Shown piece after piece: positions 8,478 through 17,741 of a DNA stretch of 64,000 bases. The DNA lies in the NCBI RefSeq assembly GCF_900168025.1, contig NZ_FUYN01000004.1, forward strand, positions 124,001-188,000. Reading direction: 5' to 3'. Origin of the DNA: Acetoanaerobium noterae (GTDB lineage: Bacteria; Bacillota; Clostridia; Peptostreptococcales; Filifactoraceae). Position 1 is the stretch's first letter, and each line of letters starts with the position of its first letter. The translations under genes were made by a program, and so were the position numbers. The notes below the pieces were generated by a model, which saw nothing but the letters and a program-made list of their open reading frames with translations, was not told the DNA's origin and ran no database searches.

Positions 8478-10496
8478 CTATGCAACCATAGCTAATTTTT
8501 CTTCTGCCAGTTTGTTTCCTTTTTTCATCAAATATCCTATATAAGAAATCAATAAAGCTACAACTATTAAGCCGTCAACAAATCCAGTGCCGAGACTGCC
8601 AGTAGTTATTAACGTTCCTGCTTGATATGTTATAAATGATACAACATAGCCCATACCAAACTGAAAAGCAAGTGCAGCACCAAGCCACTTCTTGCTACCA
8701 AGCTCAGAGTTCATAGCCCCTATAGCTGCAAAGCATGGTGGAGTAAATAAATTGAACATCAGATATGATAAGGCTGCTACTGAAGTAAGCCCCATTACTT
8801 GAGCCACATCAGATGCTCCTGTAACTAATGCCAATTCCTCTGTGTCAATAAAGTTTGTAATTCCATAAACTACAGCTAGAGTTCCTACGACATTTTCCTT
8901 TGCAATAAAACCAGTAATTGCCGCTGCTGCTAATTGCCAAGCGCCAAAGCCAAGTGGTATTAATAAAAATGCAAATGGGGAAGCAACAGTTGCTAATATA
9001 CTTGTACTTTCAGCTCCTTCTGCCACCATTTGAAACTTCCAGTTAAAGCTTTGCATTATTTGTACAGTTGCATTTGAAAGCAGTATAATAGTTCCAGCCT
9101 TAACAATAAATGCTTTACCACTTGATAACATAGATATTGTAGCTCTTTTAATACTTGGCATTCTATATTCAGGCAGCTCCATAATAAAGAAAGCTCTTGC
9201 ATTCTTCTCTCCTGTTATTCTCACAATAACAAGAGCACCTACAAATATAATAGCTATACCTACAAAATACATTAATGTCCCAACCCAAGCTGCATCGTTA
9301 AAAAATGCTCCTGCGAACAATGCAATAACTGGTAGCTTTGCTCCACAAGGCATGAAGCTAGTTAGCATTGCAGTAGTTCTTCTTTGTCTTTCATTTTTTA
9401 TCGTTCTAGTTGCCATAACTCCTGGAATAGCACAGCCAGTACCTATAACCATAGGAATAATAGACTTTCCAGATAGTCCAACTTTTTTAAAAAATCTATC
9501 CATTACCACAGCTACTCTAGCCATATACCCACAATCCTCAAGCAAGGCTAAAAGGAAAAACAGTACCATGATAAGCGGTAAGAAGCCTACAACAGCACCT
9601 ACTCCTCCTATTATTCCATCGAGTAGAATTGCCGCTAAAAGAGGTGATACCTCATCTCCTAACATGCTCTCAGCAATAGCGTAAACCGAATCAATCCACC
9701 CAACAAGAGTATCAGCAAAAAATGGTCCTACATATGTCTGGGATATTGAAAACACTACCCACATTATAAGTGCAAATATAGGTATGCCTAGCCATTTATG
9801 AGCTATTATTCTATCTAAGGAGTCTTGATTAGTTTTCTTATCACTAGCTATAGACTTAATTTCTACTTTACCAACTATATCCTTTACAAACTCATAGCGT
9901 TTTTTATCTGATTCTCTAACAGAAGACTCATCTGCCAAATTTACACCCTTGCTGTCAAACGGAGCCTTTTGACCAGTTCCTTTAATTTCTACAGCCTTAG
10001 CTATAAGCTTTTCTAACCCATTATCACTGCCTTGGGTAGATATAGTTTCGATTACGGGGCAGCCTAGTAAAGAAGATAATTTACTTATATCAATTTTAGT
10101 TTTTTTCTTTTTTGTTAAATCACTTTTGTTAAGAGCAACTACAACTGGTATATTTAACTCAAGAAGCTGAGTAGTAAAAAACAAGCTCCTGCTTAAGTTA
10201 GTTGCATCTACTATATTAATAATGGCATCTGGATTTTCATTTTTAACAAAGGTACTAGTAACACTTTCTTCTGAAGTAAAAGGAGACATCGAATATGCTC
10301 CTGGTAAATCTACTGCTGTAATATGTAAATTAGACTTATTTAAATTAGGCTTAATATCGCCCTCTTTTTTTTCTATAGTAACTCCTGCCCAGTTACCTAC
10401 TTTCTCAATCTTTCCTGTAATAGCATTAAACAATGTTGTTTTTCCGCTATTTGGATTTCCTGTCAATGCTATTTTAACTATGTCTTGCCTACTCAT
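8478..10496 (-). CDS. feoB: Ferrous iron transport protein B
   Basis: The 672-aa protein has an N-terminal G domain with GNPNSGKTTLFN (G1), DLPGAYS (G3) and NKSD (G4). A GDI-like spacer and a polytopic membrane domain follow, containing the two Gate motifs around VIGTGCAIPGVMATRTI and NLFTPPCFAAIGAM; the cysteines there are typical of FeoB. AGGAGG precedes the ATG. FeoB takes up Fe2+ across the cytoplasmic membrane under anaerobic conditions. It lies between feoA and the small Cys-rich partner in one operon. The length is in the lower normal range. Confidence 0.97.
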   Translation of the reverse strand: MSRQDIVKIALTGNPNSGKTTLFNAITGKIEKVGNWAGVTIEKKEGDIKPNLNKSNLHITAVDLPGAYSMSPFTSEESVTSTFVKNENPDAIINIVDATNLSRSLFFTTQLLELNIPVVVALNKSDLTKKKKTKIDISKLSSLLGCPVIETISTQGSDNGLEKLIAKAVEIKGTGQKAPFDSKGVNLADESSVRESDKKRYEFVKDIVGKVEIKSIASDKKTNQDSLDRIIAHKWLGIPIFALIMWVVFSISQTYVGPFFADTLVGWIDSVYAIAESMLGDEVSPLLAAILLDGIIGGVGAVVGFLPLIMVLFFLLALLEDCGYMARVAVVMDRFFKKVGLSGKSIIPMVIGTGCAIPGVMATRTIKNERQRRTTAMLTSFMPCGAKLPVIALFAGAFFNDAAWVGTLMYFVGIAIIFVGALVIVRITGEKNARAFFIMELPEYRMPSIKRATISMLSSGKAFIVKAGTIILLSNATVQIMQSFNWKFQMVAEGAESTSILATVASPFAFLLIPLGFGAWQLAAAAITGFIAKENVVGTLAVVYGITNFIDTEELALVTGASDVAQVMGLTSVAALSYLMFNLFTPPCFAAIGAMNSELGSKKWLGAALAFQFGMGYVVSFITYQAGTLITTGSLGTGFVDGLIVVALLISYIGYLMKKGNKLAEEKLAMVA

Positions 10497-10545
10497 TAAT
10501 GCATCCCTCCTGTTATAAATTATTAATTATATTTATAGAAATAAG

Positions 10546-10830
10546 CTAAATTAAAATTGCTTCTGCTAAATCCTTATCAATACTGTATCTTGCATCCTTT
10601 ACTGAAATTACATAAATCTCAGCTAACACTGAAACAATAGTAACTGATTCACCTTCATAGCACCCTAAAGTGAATAAAAAGTTCTTAATTTCCTCATCAT
10701 TTGTTTTTATATCTTTTACTATGTAGCTTGTATTTAATTTTGCCTGAGATAAATTCATTGCTTTTCCTTCCAATCTATCTACTCTATTAAAAAAACTTGG
10801 AATTGAAATGTTTCTTAATAAATTCTCCAC
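10546..10830 (-). CDS. feoA: Ferrous iron transport protein A
   Basis: A FeoA SH3-like domain covers residues about 25-94 (MNLSQAKLNTSYIVKDI, then LGCYEGESVTIVSV and YVISVKDARYSIDKDLAEAI). FeoA acts on the cytoplasmic side with FeoB. Two starts are plausible. GTG 10830 follows AAGGAGG closely and adds about 24 residues. ATG 10758 follows AAGG and gives the usual length of about 70 aa. The stronger ribosome site favours GTG. It is the first gene of the feo operon. Confidence 0.85.
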   Translation of the reverse strand: MENLLRNISIPSFFNRVDRLEGKAMNLSQAKLNTSYIVKDIKTNDEEIKNFLFTLGCYEGESVTIVSVLAEIYVISVKDARYSIDKDLAEAILI

Positions 10831-10897
10831 ACTACCCCTCCTTAGAAAATCAGCAATCGCGCTTAATAAACCATACTATTTGCATTGGTTTTTTATT

Positions 10898-10949
10898 CAA
10901 TAACAATTATCATTACTAATAAAATAACATAAATGATTCTATATTTCAA
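10898..10949 (-). promoter_or_regulatory. feo promoter with Fur-like box
   Basis: On the complement, TTGAAA (10944-10949) and TATTTT (10921-10926) are 17 bases apart. Just downstream, 10898-10912 reads TGATAATTGTTATTG, matching 11 of the 14 fixed positions of the 7-1-7 Fur consensus TGATAATNATTATCA. This would place iron repression right at the transcription start. The regulator identity is inferred from the operon's function. Confidence 0.6.
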
Positions 10950-11007
10950 TTGATTTAATTTATTTGTTAATAAAAATTCATAAAAAAGAATTAAGACAAA
11001 ATTAAAA

Positions 11008-11040
11008 GGACTGTCACCTGCTGATTACAGGAAACAGTCC
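11008..11040 (-). terminator. Terminator of the grd-BCCT operon
   Basis: A GGACTGT/ACAGTCC stem (11008-11014 with 11034-11040) encloses a smaller CCTG/CAGG stem. On the complement it is followed by CTTTTAATTTTGTC, fitting the end of the transcript from the transporter gene at 11103. Confidence 0.7.
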
Positions 11041-11102
11041 ACTTGATAATATTTTTAGTTCGTATTTATGGGTTCAGTACAATTTCTTTGTTTTTTGCTT
11101 AA

Positions 11103-12605
11103 TTATGATGCTATTCTCTTACTTGATTCCTCAGCGCTCACTGAGTCTTCTTTTAAAGCCTTTAGTAGAGAGAAGCATGCAAATACCATTACAATTGCAA
11201 ATGGAAAAGCTGCAGCTATAGAAGCTATCTGAAGTACACTTAATCCGCCAGCCATCATTAATGAAAAAGCCATGAGAGACTGAATAGTTCCCCAAATTAT
11301 CTTTTTTTGAGTACTAGGATTTAAGTCTCCGTTTGAAGATAACATTCCAAGTACGAAGGTAGCTGAATCCGCTGATGTAACGAAGAATGTACATAAAAGT
11401 AACACTGCTATCATGGATATCAAATTGCCATATGGCATATGCTTCATTACAACAAAGAATGCTGTTTCAGTTACTTGTATTGCTTCTGATGCAATTTCCG
11501 GTCCAAGATTAATTCCTATTGTGCCAAATATTGCAAACCAAACAAAAGATCCAAGAGCCGGTACCAAAGTAACTCCGATAATAAATTCTCTTATAGTTCT
11601 TCCTTTAGATATCCTAGCAATAAATACTCCAACAAATGGAGCCCAAGCAATCCACCATGCCCAGTAGAATATTCTCCACCCTCCAAACCAGCTATTGTCA
11701 CCAAATGGTTCAAGATTCATACTTTCTTGAATAATATTGCCTAAATACATTCCTAATCCATTGGTAAGAGAGTTTAAAATCATAACTGTCGGTCCGACAA
11801 TTAAAGCTAAAATCATCAATATTGTCGCAAGACCAATATTTGCATTTGAGAGAAACTTAATTCCTTTATCCAAACCACTAACTGCTGAAATCATAAATAA
11901 AACAGTTACTGTTACTATTATAATTATACTGACGGTTGTATTAATAGGTATTCCAAATAAATAATTTAACCCACCATTTATCTGAAGAACTCCAAGTCCA
12001 AGTGAAGTAGCTACTCCTGCAACTGTTGCAAAGATTGCAAGAATATCTATAGTTTTTCCAATAGGCCCTTTAACCTTTTCTTCTCCTAGTAAAGGTATGA
12101 AAATACTACTTATTAAGCCTGGCTTTCCTTTTCTAAATTGCATATAAGCTAGAGCTAAAGCTATAACAGAATAATTTGCCCATGGATGAATCCCCCAGTG
12201 GAAAAACGAAGTATATATAGCAAAATTTGCTGCCTCCGATGTCCCTGCCTCCATATTCATAGGTGCCATGAAATGATTAAGTGGCTCTGCTACGCCCCAA
12301 AATACTAATCCAATTCCCATTCCTGCTGAAAAAAGCATTGCAAACCATGATATATAGCTATATTCTGGTTTTGAATCATCATCTCCGAGTCTAATTTGCC
12401 CGAATTTACTTACTGCAATACCAAACATGAATATAACAAAGAAAAACATTGCCAATAGATAAAACCAACCAAATTTATCTGTTAAAAAAGCAAATAATCC
12501 ATTTGCTACTTGACCAAATCCTTCAGGTGCTAGTATTCCCCATAATGATATCGAAAAAACTACTATAAGCGAAATTAAAAATACAGAATTATCTTTTCCC
12601 TTCAT
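11103..12605 (-). CDS. BCCT-family glycine betaine transporter
   Basis: The 500-aa protein has 12 predicted membrane helices. The family's glycine-rich site is present (SAGMGIGLVFWGVAEP), and the conserved tryptophan segment is WWIAWAPFVGVFIARIS. BCCT carriers couple uptake of betaine, carnitine or choline-like quaternary amines to Na+ or H+, or exchange them. The GMGIGL form is that of betaine/Na+-type carriers. The gene begins 26 bases after grdH in the same direction, so it most likely supplies the substrate for the reductase. This neighbour is the main reason to favour betaine over sarcosine for the operon. Confidence 0.93.
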   Translation of the reverse strand: MKGKDNSVFLISLIVVFSISLWGILAPEGFGQVANGLFAFLTDKFGWFYLLAMFFFVIFMFGIAVSKFGQIRLGDDDSKPEYSYISWFAMLFSAGMGIGLVFWGVAEPLNHFMAPMNMEAGTSEAANFAIYTSFFHWGIHPWANYSVIALALAYMQFRKGKPGLISSIFIPLLGEEKVKGPIGKTIDILAIFATVAGVATSLGLGVLQINGGLNYLFGIPINTTVSIIIIVTVTVLFMISAVSGLDKGIKFLSNANIGLATILMILALIVGPTVMILNSLTNGLGMYLGNIIQESMNLEPFGDNSWFGGWRIFYWAWWIAWAPFVGVFIARISKGRTIREFIIGVTLVPALGSFVWFAIFGTIGINLGPEIASEAIQVTETAFFVVMKHMPYGNLISMIAVLLLCTFFVTSADSATFVLGMLSSNGDLNPSTQKKIIWGTIQSLMAFSLMMAGGLSVLQIASIAAAFPFAIVMVFACFSLLKALKEDSVSAEESSKRIAS

Positions 12606-12631
12606 ATTCTTTCACTCCCCTTGGATTTGTC

Positions 12632-13954
12632 TTATATTTTAACTTTAAATACCGTTTGCTCCTTTATATCTGTCGATAAAGCGTCAAGAGCTACACCAAC
12701 TCTGTGATATCTCAGTTTGAACTGCTCTTTTGAAGTTGTTGCAGGATCTCCAAGAGGGTATGGTATAGATATTGTTGGTACAATCCTATTTGAACCTACT
12801 GTAAGTGCAACTGGAACTAAATTTGCCATTTGAACTATTGTTATTCCAGCTTTTTCTATTTCTTTTGTCATCGTTGCTCCGCAACGAGTACAAGTACCTC
12901 ATGTAGATGTGAGAATTACAGCTTTTACTCCTGCTGCAAGCAATTCATCAGCAATTTCTCTTCCCATTCTAGATGCTTCAGCTTGAGTTGTTCCTGTTCC
13001 AACTGTAGAATAAATGTATTTGTATACACCCTTAATTCTACCTTCATTTTGATATTCTCTTAACGCATCTAACGGAACGATTACATCTGGGTCAGCATTT
13101 GCTGCTGCAGGGTCAAAGCCTGCATGAATTGTCATATACTCACCTGGTAACAGATCATTTAGCTCAGATACATCATATTTTCCCCATTTTGTTGCTGATG
13201 CTGATTGTATTCTATCAGGATTGCCAACTGGAACTATACCGCCTGAGGTAACTATAGCAACTTCCATATTTTTCAGTTCATCAATAGATATAGCTGGTGC
13301 TATAGGTACGAATTCTGAAGGTGGTATTGGAAGCTCTGTTTTAAACTCCTCATTATTAATTTTCTTTAGAAGCATATCAATTACTCTATCTGTTGCCTTG
13401 ATTGGAGGATTCGTCCATACTTGTCTTCTTATGCCTCTACCAAAATATCCTTCTTCCTCTGCTGAAAAAACCTCTTCATTACGGAGTAATTTAAGAGCAT
13501 AGCTAGCCATAGCTTTGATATCAGCTCTCATAGAAGCAGCACTAGCTCCTCCTTTAAAAATGATTAGCTCCTTTTTAAACATTTCAACACCTGGATTTTC
13601 ATCATTCATTGATGTTAATACAGGAATATTAAATGATTTATTTACAGCTTTACAAATATTACCACATGCCGAGCCATATCTACCTGCCCTAAAAGCTGGT
13701 CCTGCAAAGAATATATCTACTTCTTTATCTTTAATGAATTCTAATATTCTTTTAATAGCTTCATCTTGATTAGAACCCATAAAGTTGTCTCCACATATTA
13801 TAGTATGTGTAATTTCAACTTCATCTCCTAGCTGCTTATTTAGTTCTAAAGCTGGTCCTACGAGTCCTTCTCTGATTTCAGGTTCATATCCAGCCATCTC
13901 TTCTCCACCAATTTGACCAAAAAATTGATTTATATAAAGAATTCCTTTTTTCAT
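12632..13954 (-). CDS. grdH: Betaine (or sarcosine) reductase component B subunit beta, selenoprotein with in-frame UGA
   Basis: Two frames separated by one TGA at 12899-12901 form a single 440-aa protein, with selenocysteine at residue 352. The context is STST-U-GTCTRCGATM, the conserved UxxCxxC site of GrdB/GrdF/GrdH, and both flanks match the family without a gap (before: ADELLAAGVKAVILTST; after: KEIEKAGITIVQMANLVPVALTVG). The start is ATG 13954, 5 bases after GAGGAGGA; earlier in-frame codons overlap the preceding gene. Component B binds the substrate and passes the carboxymethyl group to selenoprotein A, finally yielding acetyl phosphate. The beta and alpha genes are 13 bases apart. GrdF (sarcosine) cannot be excluded; the BCCT neighbour favours betaine. 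Confidence 0.9.
12871..12901 (-). promoter_or_regulatory. Selenocysteine UGA codon and candidate bacterial SECIS hairpin
   Basis: Eleven bases after the UGA (12899-12901), the transcript folds into a perfect 7-bp stem UCGUUGC/GCAACGA with a GGA loop (complement of 12871-12887). Position and size fit a bacterial SECIS element read by SelB. It lies inside the coding sequence and encodes part of the conserved CTRCGATM segment. Confidence 0.75.
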
Positions 13955-13967
13955 TTTATCTCCTCCT

Positions 13968-15293
13968 CTAGAATTCAACCATTGTTTTAGTAGACCATCC
14001 AGATACCCTATCTCCACAGAACATAGCATTGTTTTCCATAATAATCGATCCGTCTTCTCTTACAGATGATCCAAGAATTTCATCATTTCCCCAGCCACCT
14101 GATAATCCATCTCTTGCTAAAGACTCAAGATCTCCTATAACTGTTTCCATAGGTGGAAGAATTATTAACTCGGAAACATTTCCACACGAAACTATCGCAT
14201 CAGCTTTTTGATCAAGTGTAACTAATGGCTGTGACGCTCCATCTCTTCCTGTACACTCATTTGTTACTCCTACAGTTTTTATTCCTGCATTTTCTAATGC
14301 AACTATGCAAGCTATAAAATCTGCATCTGGATTTCCATAGCCTTCTTCTGCAACTACAGCTGCATCAACCCCTAATGATTTTGCTATTTGTGCTACGAAT
14401 AAAGCCGCTCTTTCTTTTTGCTCTAAGGCAACATTTAAGTTAGACATTATTACGCCTACAAAATTAATAGTTTTTCCATGTTCTTCATAAAGTCTTTTTA
14501 TCATTGGATAATTTTGAAAATCATAAGTCGACCATTTTGATGAACAAGGCATAAATGAGCCTGAAATAACTGCTCCATCTAATATTTCATTTGGATGCAT
14601 AAATGTAGGAAGCATATGGTTTGCATCCCAGCCATAAACCAAGTCATTATATCCCATTTCTTCCATTTGGGACTGTGGTTGCATCACAAAGGCTACATTT
14701 GGAAGCATATTTTCTTTTTCAGTTCTTTTTGTAAGTGGGTTTAGCTCATAAACTTCTATATCTTCTGGCTCTAAATTAGCAACCGTTTTCCCTAAGTATT
14801 CAGAAAGTCTCATCCCAGCCCATCTTAATGCTTTGTTTTTCTTTTGTTGCTCATTTTTTTCAAAATCCTCATTCGTGTCTGCAACAAGACAAATATTTAG
14901 CAGCTCTGAAAATAATGTATATTTTGCTCCTTCTCCGCTCATATCAATTAGACCATCTTGGAATCCACCCCACTTTTTTCCTACTACAAGCACGCTTGAA
15001 TTCTTAAGTGCATATGTAGTGCCGTTACCAGTTTGCATAAGCTCGCCTGTTACTCCTGGAAAAACCGGTCCTCCTTCAACTCTATATCTAGGCTCAATCG
15101 CTTCCTTAACAGGTACTATTCTCACCTTATCTCCTGGTTTAGCTATTATCAAATCAGCATCAGTGATATTTTCATCTTCATATACTACTCTCAGAGCCTC
15201 TTCCTTATTTATTTGTAATATACCTTGCTCAAACTTTGTTGTTTCACCAAAAATAATGTCTTTAACATAAAAATTGCCTATTTTCAGTTTCAT
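13968..15293 (-). CDS. grdI: Betaine (or sarcosine) reductase component B subunit alpha proprotein
   Basis: The 441-aa protein belongs to the GrdE/GrdG/GrdI group. The opening is KLKIGNFYVKDIIFGETTKF; ECTGRDGASQPLV and SCGNVSELIILPPMETVIGDLE are other family-like segments. Related GrdE is cleaved at an internal cysteine (Cys242) to make a pyruvoyl-bearing fragment. Here Cys250 in SGSFMPCSSKW lies at a similar place and is my candidate, not proven. AAGGAGG precedes ATG 15293. It is the first gene of the operon, downstream of a strong promoter/operator, and the selenoprotein subunit follows after 13 bases. Substrate choice (betaine or sarcosine) is inferred from the BCCT gene. Confidence 0.9.
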   Translation of the reverse strand: MKLKIGNFYVKDIIFGETTKFEQGILQINKEEALRVVYEDENITDADLIIAKPGDKVRIVPVKEAIEPRYRVEGGPVFPGVTGELMQTGNGTTYALKNSSVLVVGKKWGGFQDGLIDMSGEGAKYTLFSELLNICLVADTNEDFEKNEQQKKNKALRWAGMRLSEYLGKTVANLEPEDIEVYELNPLTKRTEKENMLPNVAFVMQPQSQMEEMGYNDLVYGWDANHMLPTFMHPNEILDGAVISGSFMPCSSKWSTYDFQNYPMIKRLYEEHGKTINFVGVIMSNLNVALEQKERAALFVAQIAKSLGVDAAVVAEEGYGNPDADFIACIVALENAGIKTVGVTNECTGRDGASQPLVTLDQKADAIVSCGNVSELIILPPMETVIGDLESLARDGLSGGWGNDEILGSSVREDGSIIMENNAMFCGDRVSGWSTKTMVEF

Positions 15294-15340
15294 GCATTTT
15301 CCTCCTTTGATAGAAAAACTTTATAAGGCTAATAACATTT

Positions 15341-15394
15341 CGTTATAAATATAACGTTGTTAAAATAATACTATTATTTAGATTATTCTGTCAA
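15341..15394 (-). promoter_or_regulatory. grd operon promoter with palindromic operator
   Basis: On the complement, a perfect TTGACA (15389-15394) and TATTAT (15365-15370) are 18 bases apart. The predicted start falls beside the 16-bp inverted repeat CGTTATAAATATAACG (15341-15356; 7-bp arms around AA). This is the expected place for a repressor site and the divergent TetR gene is the obvious candidate to bind it. Confidence 0.7.
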
Positions 15395-15445
15395 CATAAT
15401 TATAAAATAATCATGATTAAATAATGATAAATAATTTATTTTCTT

Positions 15446-15473
15446 TTAACATAATCTTTATATGGATTATAAT
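15446..15473 (+). promoter_or_regulatory. Predicted promoter of the divergent TetR gene
   Basis: TTAACA (15446-15451) and perfect TATAAT (15468-15473) are 16 bases apart, about 55 bases before the TetR ATG. A 12-bp palindrome TAATCATGATTA (15408-15419) lies between the two divergent promoters. Confidence 0.5.
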
Positions 15474-15526
15474 AAAAGTATGTCTCCTGCTTATATTGAC
15501 TAAATATTAAAATTGAGAGGTTTATT

Positions 15527-16201
15527 ATGACAGAAATAATAGATAAAAAATTAATACAACGAAGAAGAATAATGAAGTACTATATCGAAGCTACATATAA
15601 AATAATGGAAGAAGAGGGAATTGATATGGTAACTATTAGAAAGATATCCGATATCGCAGGATATAATAGTGCCACCCTATATAATTATTTTGAAAATTTA
15701 GACCATCTGATTGCTTTTGCATCACTAAAATATTTAAAATCCTATGCTGATAATTTAATAAACTATACGAAAAAATCAAAAAACTCATATGATAAATATT
15801 TGAGAATATGGGAATGTTTTTGTTATTATTCTTTTCAAAATCCCGTTTTATATCATAAGATTTTCTTTGAAGAGTTTGGCAATAATTTGAATGTTGCCCT
15901 TAGAGAATACTATGCTATTTTTCCTGACGAACTTACTCCAGATGACGATATAGATTTAAAAAATATGCTACTTCAATACAATATTTACGATAGAACCGCT
16001 CAATCTCTTGAAAAATGTGTAAAAGATGGTTATCTAAATCAAAATGACATAGATAAAGTAAGTGAGCTTTCACTTCTTATTTACGAAGGAATGTTAGACA
16101 GAATAATATCTAAAATGTGGAAAGGTACTTTAGAAGAAGCCACGGAAAGAACAATATTTTATATTTCCAAGTCCATTGAAGCATATAAAATAAATGATTA
16201 G
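15527..16201 (+). CDS. TetR-family regulator divergent from the grd operon
   Basis: The 224-aa protein has a TetR-type N-terminal HTH (about residues 15-60; VTIRKISDIAGYNSATLYNYFENLDHLI) and a long helical ligand-binding half with aromatic residues (WECFCYYSFQNPVLYHKIFFEEF). GAGAGG lies 7 bases before the ATG. Divergent placement with a palindrome over the grd start region suggests it regulates betaine reductase and transport. The inducer is unknown; betaine or a breakdown product is a reasonable guess only. Confidence 0.85.
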   Translation: MTEIIDKKLIQRRRIMKYYIEATYKIMEEEGIDMVTIRKISDIAGYNSATLYNYFENLDHLIAFASLKYLKSYADNLINYTKKSKNSYDKYLRIWECFCYYSFQNPVLYHKIFFEEFGNNLNVALREYYAIFPDELTPDDDIDLKNMLLQYNIYDRTAQSLEKCVKDGYLNQNDIDKVSELSLLIYEGMLDRIISKMWKGTLEEATERTIFYISKSIEAYKIND

Positions 16202-16219
16202 CGTTGTATTCACAATAAA

Positions 16220-16260
16220 AAACGTATACAGTTTTTAAAATTAAAAACCTGTATACGTTT
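16220..16260. terminator. Bidirectional terminator
   Basis: A 12-bp stem AAACGTATACAG/CTGTATACGTTT (16220-16231 with 16249-16260) extends inward through TTTTT/AAAAA with one bulged base. On the complement it ends in TTTTTTATTG, suiting the minus-strand editing gene; it also closes the TetR gene. Confidence 0.75.
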
Positions 16261-16337
16261 ATATTGTAAAATCAACTAAGTTTTCATTAAATATGGACTA
16301 TTTATATTTGTTTAATGGGTCTGGTTCTTATTTAAAT

Positions 16338-16877
16338 TTATAATGATATTATTGTGGGCTTATGATTAATATAGGGAAGAAATTTATCAATTAAATCATT
16401 AGTTTTAATCTTTAGGTGGCTAGTATTAACTCCTGGATTACATCCAAACCAGTCATTTTTTGCTACTTCATCGTCAATTACAAGTTGAACCCTATTATCC
16501 TTATCGTTAATAAGACTCATTACACTTGCATTCCCAGGGAGAACACTTAAATATTCTTCCATAAGCTCTCCAGATGCGAATGATAGCCTTGGCACATTTA
16601 AGGCTGCAGAAAATACTTTTGTATCAAAAGTTTTTTTTGCTGGCATAACAAGCAAAAAGAACATAGTTTTTTGTCTATTACACAAAAAAATACTTTTTCT
16701 TATCTCTACTCCTAGCTTTTCTGATATTTCAGCACACTCTTCCATAGATGAAACTTCGTCATTGTCCACCCATTCATATTCCACACAAAGTTCATTTAAA
16801 ATTTCATGGCTTTTTAATTCAATATTAGTTCTTTTTCCTTTTGGTAAATCTGATTTTATTTCGCTTATGTTTATCAT
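16338..16877 (-). CDS. Prolyl-tRNA editing protein of the YbaK/ProXp-ala type
   Basis: The 179-aa protein matches the free-standing aminoacyl-tRNA deacylase family related to the insertion domain of prolyl-tRNA synthetase. It has EISEKLGVEIRKSIFLCNRQKTMFFL, then LSFASGELMEEYLSVLPGNASVMSLIND and a FGCNPGVNTSHLKI closing motif. ProXp-ala and PrdX-like members hydrolyse Ala-tRNAPro mischarged by ProRS. AGGAGGG precedes the ATG by about 8 bases. The gene is single, flanked by hairpins on both sides. In clostridia a copy also occurs in D-proline reductase clusters; none is seen here. Confidence 0.85.
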   Translation of the reverse strand: MINISEIKSDLPKGKRTNIELKSHEILNELCVEYEWVDNDEVSSMEECAEISEKLGVEIRKSIFLCNRQKTMFFLLVMPAKKTFDTKVFSAALNVPRLSFASGELMEEYLSVLPGNASVMSLINDKDNRVQLVIDDEVAKNDWFGCNPGVNTSHLKIKTNDLIDKFLPYINHKPTIISL

Positions 16878-16952
16878 CCTTAATCCCTCCTAAGAATTAC
16901 ATTCATAAATGAAATTGAACATTGATTTTGATTAAATATAAATTTATACACA

Positions 16953-16996
16953 AAAATAAGGTATAGTTATTATATGAGAATATTATACCTTATTTT
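16953..16996 (-). terminator. Terminator of the vWA gene
   Basis: A 13-bp perfect stem (16953-16965 with 16984-16996; AAAATAAGGTATA) with an 18-base loop is followed on the complement by a T-rich tail. It lies 16 bases after the vWA stop codon. Confidence 0.75.
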
Positions 16997-17012
16997 AATA
17001 GTTATGAAATTA

Positions 17013-17660
17013 TTATTTAGCTCTTGAAATATAGTCCTCTTCTATACGTTTCTTCCACTCTTTAGTCATTTTCTTATTTGATCTAAAACAAGTTAGCGCT
17101 TCGCTTACAACTTCATAATTTAATGAGACTCCTTGGCTATCAGCCTTAAAATTAGTAGCCATATCCTTATTTATTCCAAACCTCTCCGCAGTATTAATAG
17201 CATCTATATTTGCACCTAAGAATATAAATTCCCACCCATACTTTTCTTTTTGATATTCTATCATTTTCTTTATTTTTTTATAGCTATACTCTACGCTCGC
17301 ATTTTCCATTCCATCAGTTGTTATCACAAAAATTACTTTTTTAGACTTTGCTTCCTTATTGACAGTTTTTGAAATAGATATCATAAGGCTTAAAGTTTTC
17401 CCTATTGCATCTAGCAGTGCCGTAGTTCCTCTCACAAAATATTGCTTTTCAGTGATTGGCTCTACCTTTTCAATATCTAATCTCTCATGAATTAGTTCAT
17501 ATTCATCATCGAATAAAACTGTAGTGACTTTAGCACTTCCACTTTGATTTTTCTGTTTTGAAAGCATAGCATTGTAACCGCCTATTGTGTCACTTTCAAG
17601 TCCTCCCATAGAGCCACTTCTATCTAGAATAAACACAAGTTCAGTTAAATTATCTTTCAT
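17013..17660 (-). CDS. von Willebrand factor A domain protein
   Basis: A single vWA domain fills most of the 215 residues. The MIDAS motif is intact: DRSGSM near the start, a threonine in VRGTTALLDAIG, and TTDGMENAS. There is no signal peptide or membrane helix, so it is cytoplasmic. GGAGG lies 7 bases before ATG 17660; an upstream in-frame start at 17678 overlaps the ribosome site and is unlikely. It directly follows the macro-domain gene on the same strand. Cytoplasmic vWA proteins of this type often act in protein-complex or stress systems; the partner is unknown. Confidence 0.85.
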   Translation of the reverse strand: MKDNLTELVFILDRSGSMGGLESDTIGGYNAMLSKQKNQSGSAKVTTVLFDDEYELIHERLDIEKVEPITEKQYFVRGTTALLDAIGKTLSLMISISKTVNKEAKSKKVIFVITTDGMENASVEYSYKKIKKMIEYQKEKYGWEFIFLGANIDAINTAERFGINKDMATNFKADSQGVSLNYEVVSEALTCFRSNKKMTKEWKKRIEEDYISRAK

Positions 17661-17741
17661 AAAAAAACCTCCAATCATTTGGTATGATTAGAGGATATCA
17701 TTTTTTATATAATGAATGGTCGCATAGTAAGCGACAAATCA

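Noticed and set aside
8313-8495. A 60-codon plus-strand frame in the feoB downstream gap.
   Set aside because: It lies opposite the FeoB-associated gene, which has a ribosome site and family match; the plus frame is a shadow.
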